Of a stretch of 64,000 bases of DNA, positions 8,375 through 16,086 are shown piece by piece. The stretch comes from an uncultured Flavobacteriales bacterium (GTDB lineage Bacteria > Bacteroidota > Bacteroidia > Flavobacteriales > Weeksellaceae), in assembly GCA_937973555.1 (NCBI GenBank), contig CALJKL010000011.1:1-64000 (forward strand), in the 5' to 3' direction. The notes under the pieces were generated by a model. It did not search any database, had not been told where the DNA came from, and saw only the letters and a list, made by a program, of their open reading frames with translations. The position numbers and the translations under genes were made by a program. Position 1 is the first letter of the stretch. Each line of letters begins with the position of its first letter.

Positions 8375-8881
8375 ATGAATACATACGAAACCGAAAGGCT
8401 TACCCTAAGACCAATGACTATAGAAGATGCAGAATTTTTTATGGAGCTCGTAAATACTGAGAAATGGTTGAAATTTATTGGAGACAGAAATGTAAAAGAT
8501 ATAAAAGCCGCCGAAAACTACATTAAAGAAAGAATGTATCCTCAATATGAAAAAGGTTATTACAACTATTTAGTAATCAATAAACAAACCCAAAATAAAA
8601 TGGGGAGTTGTGGCATCTATGGAAGGGATTATTTAGAGGTTCCGGATATTGGTTTTGCATTTTTACCAGATTTTGAAGGAAAAGGATTTGCCTATGAAGC
8701 AGCATCTAAGGTGAAAGAAATAGCCATCGAAAAATTTGGACTGACCAAGATCAGCGGAATTACATTGGAAGGCAACCTTTCTTCTAGAAAATTATTAGAA
8801 AAATTGGGGCTTAAATTCCAAAAAAAATTCTTCATGGAGGGAGACCAAGAAGAATTAATGTATTATGAATGGGAAATGTAA
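8375..8881 (+). CDS. GNAT N-acetyltransferase (RimJ/RimL-like)
   Basis: 168-residue GNAT domain protein. It starts with the typical ETERLTLRPMTIEDAEFF, has a central GSCGIYGRDYLEVPDIGFAF, and the acetyl-CoA loop in FEGKGFAYEAASKV (about 108-121), closing with NLSSRKLLEKLGLKF. This is the RimJ/RimL-type subfamily that acetylates N-termini or small amines; the substrate cannot be told. It runs tail to tail with bcp, the stop codons being adjacent. Confidence 0.85.
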   Translation: MNTYETERLTLRPMTIEDAEFFMELVNTEKWLKFIGDRNVKDIKAAENYIKERMYPQYEKGYYNYLVINKQTQNKMGSCGIYGRDYLEVPDIGFAFLPDFEGKGFAYEAASKVKEIAIEKFGLTKISGITLEGNLSSRKLLEKLGLKFQKKFFMEGDQEELMYYEWEM

Positions 8882-9328
8882 TTATTTCAGAATCTGCTCT
8901 GCGTGATTCTTAGTGTCTACCTTTTCTATCACTTCGGTGCAAATGCCATTTTCATCAAATAAAAAAGTAGTTCTCACGATTCCCATAAATTCTCTACCCA
9001 TAAATTTTTTGAGTTGCCAAACACCAAACTTCTCGCAAACTTCATGGTTTTCGTCGGCCAATAAATCATAGTTGAAACCGAATTTTTCATGAAATTTTTT
9101 CTGTAGCTTCACAGAATCTGCGCTAATCCCCAAAATGGTAAACCCTTGTTTGGTAAGGTGGGCAATGTTTTCATTCAAGTTACAGGCTTCAGCCGTACAT
9201 CCCGGAGTATTGGCTTTCGGATAAAAGAAAACAACTAATTTTTTGCCCTTAAAATCAGAAGATTTTATGGTTTTCCCATCTTGATTTTGCAATTGAAATT
9301 CTGGAAGTTTATCGTCTATTGTTAACAT
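8882..9328 (-). CDS. bcp: thioredoxin-dependent peroxiredoxin (BCP type)
   Basis: Reduces H2O2 and organic hydroperoxides using thioredoxin. The 148 residues form a Bcp/PrxQ peroxiredoxin: FFYPKANTPGCTAEACN holds peroxidatic Cys44 and resolving Cys49 (the atypical 2-Cys spacing of alpha-type PrxQ), and Arg in VRTTFLF completes the active site. It diverges from nth with only 23 bp between the start codons, so the promoters must overlap. Confidence 0.93.
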   Translation of the reverse strand: MLTIDDKLPEFQLQNQDGKTIKSSDFKGKKLVVFFYPKANTPGCTAEACNLNENIAHLTKQGFTILGISADSVKLQKKFHEKFGFNYDLLADENHEVCEKFGVWQLKKFMGREFMGIVRTTFLFDENGICTEVIEKVDTKNHAEQILK

Positions 9329-9334
9329 AATGTT

Positions 9335-9342
9335 TATTTTTG
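9335..9342 (+). promoter_or_regulatory. -7 element for nth
   Basis: TATTTTTG ends 9 nt before the ATG at 9352, so the mRNA would have almost no leader. It lies 2 bp from the opposing -7 element of bcp. Confidence 0.5.
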
Positions 9343-9344
9343 TA

Positions 9345-9352
9345 CAAATTTA
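9345..9352 (-). promoter_or_regulatory. -7 element for bcp
   Basis: Reads TAAATTTG on the minus strand, 16 nt before the bcp ATG. Its upstream half overlaps the first base of the nth start codon. Confidence 0.5.
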
Positions 9353-9975
9353 TGAAAATGACCAAAGAAGAAAGAGCAAAAATTGTAATGACGGAATTAG
9401 AAAAAATCTATCCGGAGGTTCCAATTCCTTTGGATCACCGCAATCCATATGAATTATTGGTTGCTGTAGCTCTTTCTGCTCAATCTACCGATAAGAAGGT
9501 GAATCAGATTACTCCGAAATTATTTTCTGTGGCTGGCACTCCGGAAAAAATGGCTGCTTTGGAAATTTCCGAAATCAAAGAACTCATTAAAGAGATTGGT
9601 TTGGCAAATTCTAAAGCAAAAAATCTGAAAACCATGGCGGTGCAGCTCCTCGAAAGACATTTGGGGCAGGTGCCAAATACTTTTGAAGACCTGGAAGACC
9701 TGGCTGGAGTAGGCCATAAAACCGCAAGTGTGGTGATGAGTCAGGCATTTGGGGTTCCGGCATTTCCGGTGGATACCCATATTCACAGACTGATGAAGCA
9801 ATGGCAATTAACGGAAGGAAAAAATGTGACACAGACTGAAAACGATGCCAAATTAATTTTTCCTGAGAAAACCTGGAACAAGCTTCATCTTCAGATTATT
9901 TTCTACGGTAGAGAATATTCTCCAGCACGTGGAAATCAGGAAAAGGATTTTATAACAAAAATGCTTTTAGAATAA
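9352..9975 (+). CDS. nth: endonuclease III without iron-sulfur cysteines
   Basis: DNA glycosylase/AP lyase for oxidised pyrimidines. 207 aa from the ATG at 9352; the earlier TTG at 9340 lies inside the -7 box and is rejected. The HhH motif LAGVGHKTA holds catalytic Lys123, and Asp141 sits in PVDTHIHRL. Odd: the protein contains no cysteine at all, so the C-terminal [4Fe-4S] site (four Cys in E. coli Nth) is replaced by GREYSPARGNQEKDF. Glycosylase residues are intact, so I expect activity; cluster-free Nth-like enzymes are possible within the HhH superfamily. Confidence 0.9.
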   Translation: MKMTKEERAKIVMTELEKIYPEVPIPLDHRNPYELLVAVALSAQSTDKKVNQITPKLFSVAGTPEKMAALEISEIKELIKEIGLANSKAKNLKTMAVQLLERHLGQVPNTFEDLEDLAGVGHKTASVVMSQAFGVPAFPVDTHIHRLMKQWQLTEGKNVTQTENDAKLIFPEKTWNKLHLQIIFYGREYSPARGNQEKDFITKMLLE

Positions 9976-10039
9976 AATAAAATGTGCTATTTTTTTTAGT
10001 AAATTTATAAATCTTAATTCAAAAATAAACAGATAAGAA

Positions 10040-10723
10040 ATGTTTTTACAGGCAGGGATTACAACTATGAGTACAAAAAGTATAGGAAAACAGACTTTTT
10101 CAATTTGGGAAATGCTCTTCAGTGGAGGAATTATTGGAAATATTATTTTGATTACTATTTTCTTGATGGGAATTTTGGCACTTTATGTTTTTTTCGAAAA
10201 GTACTTTTTCATCAAAAGAGCTTCTATGGAAAACTCCAACTTACTTGAAAATATTAAAGACTGCATTCATGAAGCGAGAATAGAAACTGCGATTGACCTT
10301 TGTAAAGAAACAGATTCTCCAGAGGCTAGGATGACGGAAAAAGGGTTATTGAGAATAGGCAGACCTATTTCGGATATTTCTTTAGCGATGCAAAACCAAG
10401 GTCAAGTAGAACTCTTCAATTTTAAGAAAAAACTAAAATTCTTGCTTTTAACCGCTGTTTTAACAGCTATGTTGGGGCTTTTAGGCACCATAATATCTAT
10501 GATTATGGTATTCTTTAAATCTATTAATGCAATAGGTGAGCTGCCTTCAAACTATGTAATTTCCGGAATCTATAATGCTTTGCCTCCAGTAACAGTGGGT
10601 TTGGCAATAAGCATTCCGACCTATTTTTTATATTATTTTTTGACGACGAAAGTAGAACAATTGATGCTGAGAATTCAACTTCATGAAAATGACTTTTTAG
10701 ATTCATTGAATAAACCATTGTAA
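10040..10723 (+). CDS. MotA/TolQ/ExbB proton channel family protein
   Basis: Inner-membrane component of a proton-driven energy-transducing complex (ExbB/TolQ type). 227 aa with one N-terminal helix (about 33-55), a cytoplasmic stretch, and two C-terminal helices around 134-160 and 178-203, with the family motif MLGLLGTIISMIMVFF. The alternative start is ATG 10067 (MSTKS). It heads an apparent operon with a Lys-rich single-helix protein and folC. No exbD gene follows, which is unusual, since ExbB and ExbD normally act together. Confidence 0.88.
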   Translation: MFLQAGITTMSTKSIGKQTFSIWEMLFSGGIIGNIILITIFLMGILALYVFFEKYFFIKRASMENSNLLENIKDCIHEARIETAIDLCKETDSPEARMTEKGLLRIGRPISDISLAMQNQGQVELFNFKKKLKFLLLTAVLTAMLGLLGTIISMIMVFFKSINAIGELPSNYVISGIYNALPPVTVGLAISIPTYFLYYFLTTKVEQLMLRIQLHENDFLDSLNKPL

Positions 10724-10781
10724 CTTATTCAATTGAAGAATCTAATTCCAAAACGAAAAATTTAACCTAAAAGTATAAATC

Positions 10782-11453
10782 TTGAAAACTTCAGATAAAA
10801 ATATCAAACAAAGAGCAGATCAACTTAAAAGCGTTTTTTTTACAGTACTTATTACAGCATTCTTTTTTCTGTTCATCCACTATTTCAGTCTTGAAATAGA
10901 AGTTCCTAGAAAAGAAAATGCAAAATTGACTAATGTTTCTTCCGAAAAAACAGAAGACGAAATGATATCACAAGATGCTGGCACTCCTATAGACAGTATC
11001 TTGAAACAGGATATTTATATTCCGGAAGAGGTGTCGAGTCCTACACCAACAGATGAAACCGTGACAGCGCCAGTGGTAAAGACTGAACAAAAATTGTCTG
11101 CCGAGCAGCCTAAGAAGCACCATAAAAAAAAGGTGGTAAAAGAAGAAAAACCGACAGTTGCAAAATCCTCTGTTGAAAAGAAATCGGAATCTCAAAAATC
11201 AACAAAAAAAAGTCAAGAGCCGAAAACTACAACCACGAAATCTTCCAAAAAAACTGACGCCAAAATAGAAACTAAAGAATCTAAAACCATTACTTCATCC
11301 AGCTCAAAAACCACCAAGGACACCAAGTCTACCGCTTCAAAACCTACAATAACGACCGAAACTAAAAAAAGTACTAAAGATGCAAAGCCCAAAGAGAAAT
11401 CTAACGACAAGACCACCAAAAAATCTAATAAGCCAAAAGAAAAGGTAGAATAA
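10782..11453 (+). CDS. Lys/Thr/Ser-rich TonB-like anchored protein
   Basis: 223 aa, read from a TTG start at 10782 because the next in-frame Met falls after the membrane helix. Topology: short basic N-terminus, one transmembrane helix (about 18-37), an acidic segment to about residue 88, then a very basic low-complexity tail rich in Lys, Ser and Thr with runs such as KKHHKKK and TKKSNKPKEK, with no folded domain visible to the end. The position after exbB and the N-terminal anchor suggest a TonB-like energy transducer or wall-spanning tether, but the TonB C-terminal domain is absent. I do not recognise a family. Confidence 0.7.
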   Translation: MKTSDKNIKQRADQLKSVFFTVLITAFFFLFIHYFSLEIEVPRKENAKLTNVSSEKTEDEMISQDAGTPIDSILKQDIYIPEEVSSPTPTDETVTAPVVKTEQKLSAEQPKKHHKKKVVKEEKPTVAKSSVEKKSESQKSTKKSQEPKTTTTKSSKKTDAKIETKESKTITSSSSKTTKDTKSTASKPTITTETKKSTKDAKPKEKSNDKTTKKSNKPKEKVE

Positions 11454-11463
11454 AAATATAAAA

Positions 11464-12720
11464 GTGAATAGGGAAATCCAATTTTCTAATGAAGCATATC
11501 TAGAGGCAGTTGAATGGCTTTTTGTGCAGATGCCTAATTATCAGGCAGACGGCAAAAAGGCGTATAAACCGGGTTTGGAAAATATCATCAAGCTCTGCGA
11601 TTTTTTTGGTAATCCTCAGCAAAAAATCAGAACTATCCATATCGGCGGCACCAACGGGAAAGGCTCTACCAGCAATATGCTGTCTTCCGTTTTACAGCAA
11701 CAAGGCTATAAAATAGGGCTGTATAATTCGCCGCACCTTATAGACTTCACCGAAAGGATAAAGGTTAGCGGCATAAACTGTGATAAAGAATTTGTTTTTG
11801 GTTTTATTCAGAAACTTAAAAATCTACCGGAAGATATAAAACCTTCTTTCTTTGAATTTACCACCATCATGGCCTTTGAATATTTTTATCAACAAAAGGT
11901 AGATTTTGCGATTATAGAAGTCGGGTTGGGCGGCAGGTTAGACTCTACCAATATCATCGACCCTTTGGTTTCGGCAATTACCAATATAGATTTAGACCAT
12001 CAGGATATTTTAGGAAATACCTTGGAAGAAATTGCCAGGGAAAAAGCAGGAATCATTAAGGCTAATGTGCCCGTTGTTTCTGGAGAAGAAAGAGAGGTGA
12101 TTAAAAATATCTTTAGGGAAAAGGCTCAAGAAAATAATGCCAATTTTATTGACGCTACCTCAATCAGTACTTCATTACAGACAGATTTGAAGGGAAATTA
12201 TCAGCAGAAAAATATCAGAGTAGTTTTAGGTTTGGTTGAGGAATTGAAAAAGCAGCATATAGAAATCTCAAATGCTGCAATAGAAAAAGGTCTTTTGTGT
12301 GTACATCAAAATACAGGTTTTATCGGCAGGTGGTTTCAGTTTTCAGAAAAACCTTTTATTATTTGTGACACGGCACACAATCAAGCAGGACTAGAGTCTG
12401 TTTTTCATCAATTAAATGGGATTTCAAAGGAAAAGCATATTGTATTAGGTTTTGTTCAGGACAAAAAAATAGAAGAGGTTTTGAAAATTTTACCCCAAAA
12501 TGCAAAATATTATTTCGTAAAACCTGTTATCAATAGAGGAAGACATCCGGATGATTATAAAAATCTACTTATTTCTTCCCAAATAGATTTTCAAATTTTT
12601 GATTCGGTAGCGCTTGGTTTTCAGGCAGCTAAAAATAATTGCAGTTCAGAAGAGATGATATTCATTGGAGGAAGCAACTTTGTGGTGGGAGAATTTTTAG
12701 AAAAAAATTTGGAGATTTAG
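11464..12720 (+). CDS. folC: folylpolyglutamate synthase / dihydrofolate synthase
   Basis: ATP-dependent ligase adding glutamate to dihydropteroate and folates. 418 aa, Mur-ligase fold: P-loop IGGTNGKGSTSNM (60-72), LYNSPHLIDFTERI, EVGLGGRLDSTN, NIDLDHQDILG, and the C-terminal domain with DTAHNQAGLESV. It starts with GTG at 11464, 10 bp after the Lys-rich gene, so it is translated as the last gene of that operon. The -33 region of the tRNA-Val promoter lies inside its last codons. Confidence 0.93.
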   Translation: MNREIQFSNEAYLEAVEWLFVQMPNYQADGKKAYKPGLENIIKLCDFFGNPQQKIRTIHIGGTNGKGSTSNMLSSVLQQQGYKIGLYNSPHLIDFTERIKVSGINCDKEFVFGFIQKLKNLPEDIKPSFFEFTTIMAFEYFYQQKVDFAIIEVGLGGRLDSTNIIDPLVSAITNIDLDHQDILGNTLEEIAREKAGIIKANVPVVSGEEREVIKNIFREKAQENNANFIDATSISTSLQTDLKGNYQQKNIRVVLGLVEELKKQHIEISNAAIEKGLLCVHQNTGFIGRWFQFSEKPFIICDTAHNQAGLESVFHQLNGISKEKHIVLGFVQDKKIEEVLKILPQNAKYYFVKPVINRGRHPDDYKNLLISSQIDFQIFDSVALGFQAAKNNCSSEEMIFIGGSNFVVGEFLEKNLEI

Positions 12721-12738
12721 AAAAAAGCCTTATCTTTG
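12708..12738 (+). promoter_or_regulatory. tRNA-Val promoter
   Basis: TTTG at 12708-12711, 19 nt, then TATCTTTG at 12731-12738: an almost ideal Bacteroidota promoter about 20 nt ahead of the tRNA. Confidence 0.75.
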
Positions 12739-12758
12739 CATCACCAAAAAATCAAAAA

Positions 12759-12833
12759 GGGTTCTTAGCTCAGTTGGTTCAGAGCATCTGGTTTACACCC
12801 AGAGGGTCGGGGGTTCGAATCCCTCAGGACCCA
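12759..12833 (+). tRNA. tRNA-Val (anticodon UAC)
   Basis: A full cloverleaf folds by eye. Acceptor GGGTTCT/AGGACCC (12759-12765 with 12826-12832, one U-G pair), D-stem GCTC/GAGC, anticodon stem TCTGG/CCAGA around TTTACAC with anticodon TAC at 12794-12796, and T-stem GGGGG/CCCTC around TTCGAAT. Discriminator A at 12833; CCA is not encoded. It stands alone with its own promoter and terminator. Confidence 0.97.
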
Positions 12834-12844
12834 CTTTTAAAAAC

Positions 12845-12876
12845 AAAATCTCACAGCGATGTGAGATTTTTTTATT
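12845..12876 (+). terminator. tRNA-Val terminator
   Basis: 10-bp perfect stem AAAATCTCAC/GTGAGATTTT with a 6-nt loop, followed by TTTATTTTT. Confidence 0.85.
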
Positions 12877-12910
12877 TTTAGAAATATCAATATCTTTATT
12901 CCTTCAAGCA

Positions 12911-13348
12911 ATGAGTATGTTTACCCACGAATATTTTATGAAGCAGGCGCTTCTGGAAGCTGAAACCGCAAAGGAGAAAGACGAAATTCCAGTAGGATGT
13001 ATTGTTGTTCTCAAAGACAGAATTATTGCCAGAGCACACAACCTCACCGAACAATTGAATGATGTGACGGCTCATGCAGAAATGCAAGCCATTACTTCTG
13101 CATCCAATTTTCTAGGCGGAAAATACCTGAAAGACTGTACGGTCTATATTACCCTAGAGCCTTGTGTTATGTGCGCTGGGGCATTAACATGGGCGCAAAT
13201 TTCGAAATTGGTTATAGGAGCCAGAGATGAAAACCGAGGGTTTATCAATAAAAACATAGAGCTTCATCCCAAAACAGAAATCATAACAGGCATTCTGGAA
13301 AATGAATGCTCTGCCATAGTAAAAGAATTTTTTAAAGAAAAAAGGTGA
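12911..13348 (+). CDS. tadA: tRNA adenosine(34) deaminase / nucleoside deaminase
   Basis: Zinc hydrolase converting A34 to inosine in tRNA-Arg. 145 aa with the cytidine-deaminase motifs HAEMQAI (His55, catalytic Glu57) and PCVMCAG (Cys85, Cys88), plus the N-terminal helix ending EIPVGCIVV. Length and the closing FFKEKR helix fit TadA better than free-nucleoside deaminases, but some flavobacterial relatives are annotated only as nucleoside deaminase. The stop codon lies in the left arm of the shared terminator. Confidence 0.88.
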   Translation: MSMFTHEYFMKQALLEAETAKEKDEIPVGCIVVLKDRIIARAHNLTEQLNDVTAHAEMQAITSASNFLGGKYLKDCTVYITLEPCVMCAGALTWAQISKLVIGARDENRGFINKNIELHPKTEIITGILENECSAIVKEFFKEKR

Positions 13349-13370
13349 CCATTGGCCACCTTTTTTATTT
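13335..13370. terminator. bidirectional terminator between tadA and coaX
   Basis: AAAGGTG-A-CC, ATT, GG-C-CACCTTT with one A-C mismatch, A-rich on the left and T6 on the right. It serves the convergent tadA and coaX transcripts. Confidence 0.7.
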
Positions 13371-14123
13371 GTCTTTTCCAAGGAAATAAAGTCCTTTTAA
13401 GGTATGAAGTTTGTCCGTAATGTTAATCTTAGAAGTTAGTGGGTCATACACATGGCTTACCCCACCAGTAGCAATCACGAAACATTCGTCTTCTACTTCT
13501 TTATTGATGCGGTCTACAAAACCTTCTACCATTCCCAAAAAACCATATACCATTCCTGATGTCATACATGAAACGGTATCGTGACCCAAAACAGTTTTGG
13601 GCTTGGTGAGTTCAATTTCCGGGAGTTGAGCCGTTTGTTTTACCAATGAATTGAGGGAGGTGATGATGCCTGGGGCAATAATTACGCCCAATACTTCGCC
13701 ATCTTCCGCAATGCAGCTTGTGGTAAGAGCGGTTCCAAAATCCAAGATAATTTTCTTTTTCCCCGGATACAGAAAATGAGCAGCCACCAAATTGGCGTAG
13801 ATATCTGTTCCCATTTGGTTGGACTTATGATGCACCGGTGAAGGTGTTTTTCGGTCCACTACAATAGCGTCTATCCCATGTATTTTATACATGGCACTGC
13901 TGATGAGGTGGGTGAGTTGTGGCACCACAGAGCCAATAATGATTTTATCTACCTTTTCTACATCAATATTGTAGGTGTTGTAAAACATGGTAAATTGGGC
14001 AAAAAGCTCGTCTCGGGTTCCATATGGTTTTGTATTGATGATCCAGGTGATGGTGCATTCGTCATTTACGAAATGCCCAAACCTAATGTTGGTATTACCA
14101 ATATTGATAACAATTGTGGTCAT
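13365..14123 (-). CDS. coaX: type III pantothenate kinase (motif-variant)
   Basis: Phosphorylates pantothenate, the first step of coenzyme A synthesis. 252 aa, ASKHA fold. Recognisable parts: INIGNTNIRFG (6-16), IGSVVPQLT (64-72), MGTDIYANLVAA (104-115), LDFGTALTTS (127-136), and ATGGVSHVY. Several signature residues differ from the family consensus: Asn7 where DxGNT has Asp, Ile108 after GTD where GxDR has Arg, and Ser136 where DxGTAxTxD ends in Asp. The fold and the Asp107 position remain. As far as I recall, other Chryseobacterium-group CoaX share this form, so it is probably lineage-specific and not decay. The gene follows the M1 peptidase gene on the minus strand at a 15-bp gap. Confidence 0.85.
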   Translation of the reverse strand: MTTIVINIGNTNIRFGHFVNDECTITWIINTKPYGTRDELFAQFTMFYNTYNIDVEKVDKIIIGSVVPQLTHLISSAMYKIHGIDAIVVDRKTPSPVHHKSNQMGTDIYANLVAAHFLYPGKKKIILDFGTALTTSCIAEDGEVLGVIIAPGIITSLNSLVKQTAQLPEIELTKPKTVLGHDTVSCMTSGMVYGFLGMVEGFVDRINKEVEDECFVIATGGVSHVYDPLTSKINITDKLHTLKGLYFLGKDK

Positions 14124-14138
14124 TAAATGCTTATAAAT

Positions 14139-15983
14139 TTACTTTACTTGAAGGAAATTATTGTCAAGGTTTACATCTGCCAATCTTTGGCTGAAATCAA
14201 TTCCTAAAACCATTAAATCTTCTTTTTTATAAGGAATGGTGAAGGTATATTCTTTAGCCGTCCAGTTCCAATAGTTCAATGTAGTGAAATCGCCAAAAAA
14301 GTCTTTCGTTTTAGGCGTTCTCATCATGTTTAATGGAATATGGAAAGTCATTGTTTTTTGATCTTTCGTCAAAACGCTGAAATCTATCGGCATAGGGATA
14401 TCACTATTGTTGGCCAATGTAATAGTAGTGCTTTCGGCATCATATTTCACGTCTTTTATGGCATAATCTATGGTTTTAGTGGTGTTGATCCAATAATGGT
14501 AAAACCACTTCAAATCCATGCCAGAAACCAACTGAGCAATATGCATAAGGTCTCTTTCTGTAGGATGCTTCAAATGCCAATCTTGATAATATTTCTTTAA
14601 GATTTTAGATAAATTTTCTTCTCCTACTATATAGCCCAGCTCTACCAAAAACAGTTCCCCTTTAGTATAAGAGGCTACGCTATACGCGGTCCCATTATCA
14701 TGATGGTCTGCCAGCCAAACCGCGGGCTCTTCTTTTCCTGATTTTGTAAAGTTGGCATATCCTTTTATGGCTCCCACAAATGGATTAGCAGTTTTATCTT
14801 TTGGAGGAAAAAGAACATTCATCACATAGTCTTCAGCATAACTAGTGAAGCCCTCATCCATCCAAGGTCTTACACTTTCGTTGGTAGCAAACATCTGTTG
14901 ATACCAAGAGTGGCTGCCTTCATGAATCATCAATCCGAGCAAACCTTCCAAAGTTCTAGCTTCACCCAAAATCATGGTACACATGCCGTATTCCATTCCG
15001 CCGTCTCCACCTTGTATAAAACTGTAGGTAGGATAAACATATCTGCCGAAGGAGGCATTCATCAATTGATAATATTTGGTGATATAAGGCTGTGCTTCTG
15101 CCCAATATTTTGTTTTTTCTGATTTTTGATATACGAAAAAAACTTTTGGCCCATCAGGAACTACGAAGCTTTCTACATAATAATCTTTGTCTGCTGCCCA
15201 CGCAAAATCGAGCATGTTTTTAGCAGTAAAATGCCAAGTTGCTTTGTTGTTGCTGTCGGTTTTTATATTTGGGTTTTCTGTGTAGCCCTTCACTTCATTT
15301 GGGTTTTCCAAAATTCCTCCCGCACCGATAACATATTCAGGGTCTATTTTAATATTGACGTCAAAATCAGCAAAAGGCGCATGGAATTCTCTTCCCACAT
15401 AATCAAAAGTGGCCCATCCGTCATAATCGTATTCTGCAATTTTAGGATACCATTGGGTCATGGTCATGTCTACTCCTTCTCTGTTGTTTCTACCACTTCT
15501 TCTGATCTGTTTTGGCACCACAGAATCCCAATCCATGGTGAAAGTAGTGGTAGAATTTGGTTTTATTTTTTCGTTGAGATAAACCTTCAAAATCGTTTCC
15601 TGAACTTCAAATTTTACCTCTTTTCCGTTTTGTTTAATCCAATGAACGACTTGGCTTCCTTCTTCCTGGTCAGGAATGTCTGCCAATCTGGAAACTCCGT
15701 TGATGGCTAATCTTCCATCGGCATTTTTCCCTTGGTTTTGTACCCTTTGATCCATCATAGAACCTTTTCTGAAGGCATTCCAGTATAAATGAAAATACAC
15801 TACAGAAAGTTCATCCGGAGAATTGTTGGTGTATTGTATTTCTTGTTTGCCGTGATAAGAAAAATGGGCAGCGTCTACGTCGATGTCCATTTTGTATTTG
15901 GCATACTGTTGATAATAAGCGTTTTGTTGAGCAAAACTGCATCCGAAAACCAGGATAAAAATGTTGAAAAGGAGTTTCTTCAT
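14139..15983 (-). CDS. M1 family zinc metallopeptidase, secreted
   Basis: Aminopeptidase-like gluzincin, 614 aa, with a signal peptide (about 1-18, cleavage near SFAQQ). N-terminal beta domain, then the catalytic domain: GGDGGMEYGM (326-334, the substrate amino-terminus motif, family GxMEN), zinc site HEGSH (354-358) and third ligand Glu377 in WMDEGFTSYAED. The last 100 residues form a beta region. The usual Asn of GxMEN is Tyr here, as in the bacterial M1 subgroup related to cold-active aminopeptidases. Likely periplasmic peptide degradation. It has its own promoter and coaX follows. Confidence 0.92.
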   Translation of the reverse strand: MKKLLFNIFILVFGCSFAQQNAYYQQYAKYKMDIDVDAAHFSYHGKQEIQYTNNSPDELSVVYFHLYWNAFRKGSMMDQRVQNQGKNADGRLAINGVSRLADIPDQEEGSQVVHWIKQNGKEVKFEVQETILKVYLNEKIKPNSTTTFTMDWDSVVPKQIRRSGRNNREGVDMTMTQWYPKIAEYDYDGWATFDYVGREFHAPFADFDVNIKIDPEYVIGAGGILENPNEVKGYTENPNIKTDSNNKATWHFTAKNMLDFAWAADKDYYVESFVVPDGPKVFFVYQKSEKTKYWAEAQPYITKYYQLMNASFGRYVYPTYSFIQGGDGGMEYGMCTMILGEARTLEGLLGLMIHEGSHSWYQQMFATNESVRPWMDEGFTSYAEDYVMNVLFPPKDKTANPFVGAIKGYANFTKSGKEEPAVWLADHHDNGTAYSVASYTKGELFLVELGYIVGEENLSKILKKYYQDWHLKHPTERDLMHIAQLVSGMDLKWFYHYWINTTKTIDYAIKDVKYDAESTTITLANNSDIPMPIDFSVLTKDQKTMTFHIPLNMMRTPKTKDFFGDFTTLNYWNWTAKEYTFTIPYKKEDLMVLGIDFSQRLADVNLDNNFLQVK

Positions 15984-15997
15984 TGTTTAATTTTTTT

Positions 15998-16027
15998 CAA
16001 AGATATCAATTTTGGCATTTACTCAAA
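15998..16027 (-). promoter_or_regulatory. promoter of M1 peptidase gene
   Basis: Minus-strand TTTG (16027-16024), 18 nt, TATCTTTG (16005-15998), 14 nt before the ATG at 15983. Confidence 0.55.
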
Positions 16028-16086
16028 ATAAAAAATCCTTCCAAAGAGTTACTCTGGAAAGATTTTTATATAGAAATTATATGGGT

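Noticed and set aside
11213..11419. 68-codon Val/Leu-rich frame on the minus strand
   Set aside because: It is the complement of the Lys/Ser/Thr-rich tail; its hydrophobic look is a by-product of the repetitive codons.
15126..15710. 194-codon open frame on the plus strand
   Set aside because: Entirely antisense to the M1 peptidase gene, whose motifs are intact; Phe/Ile-rich composition is typical of a shadow frame.
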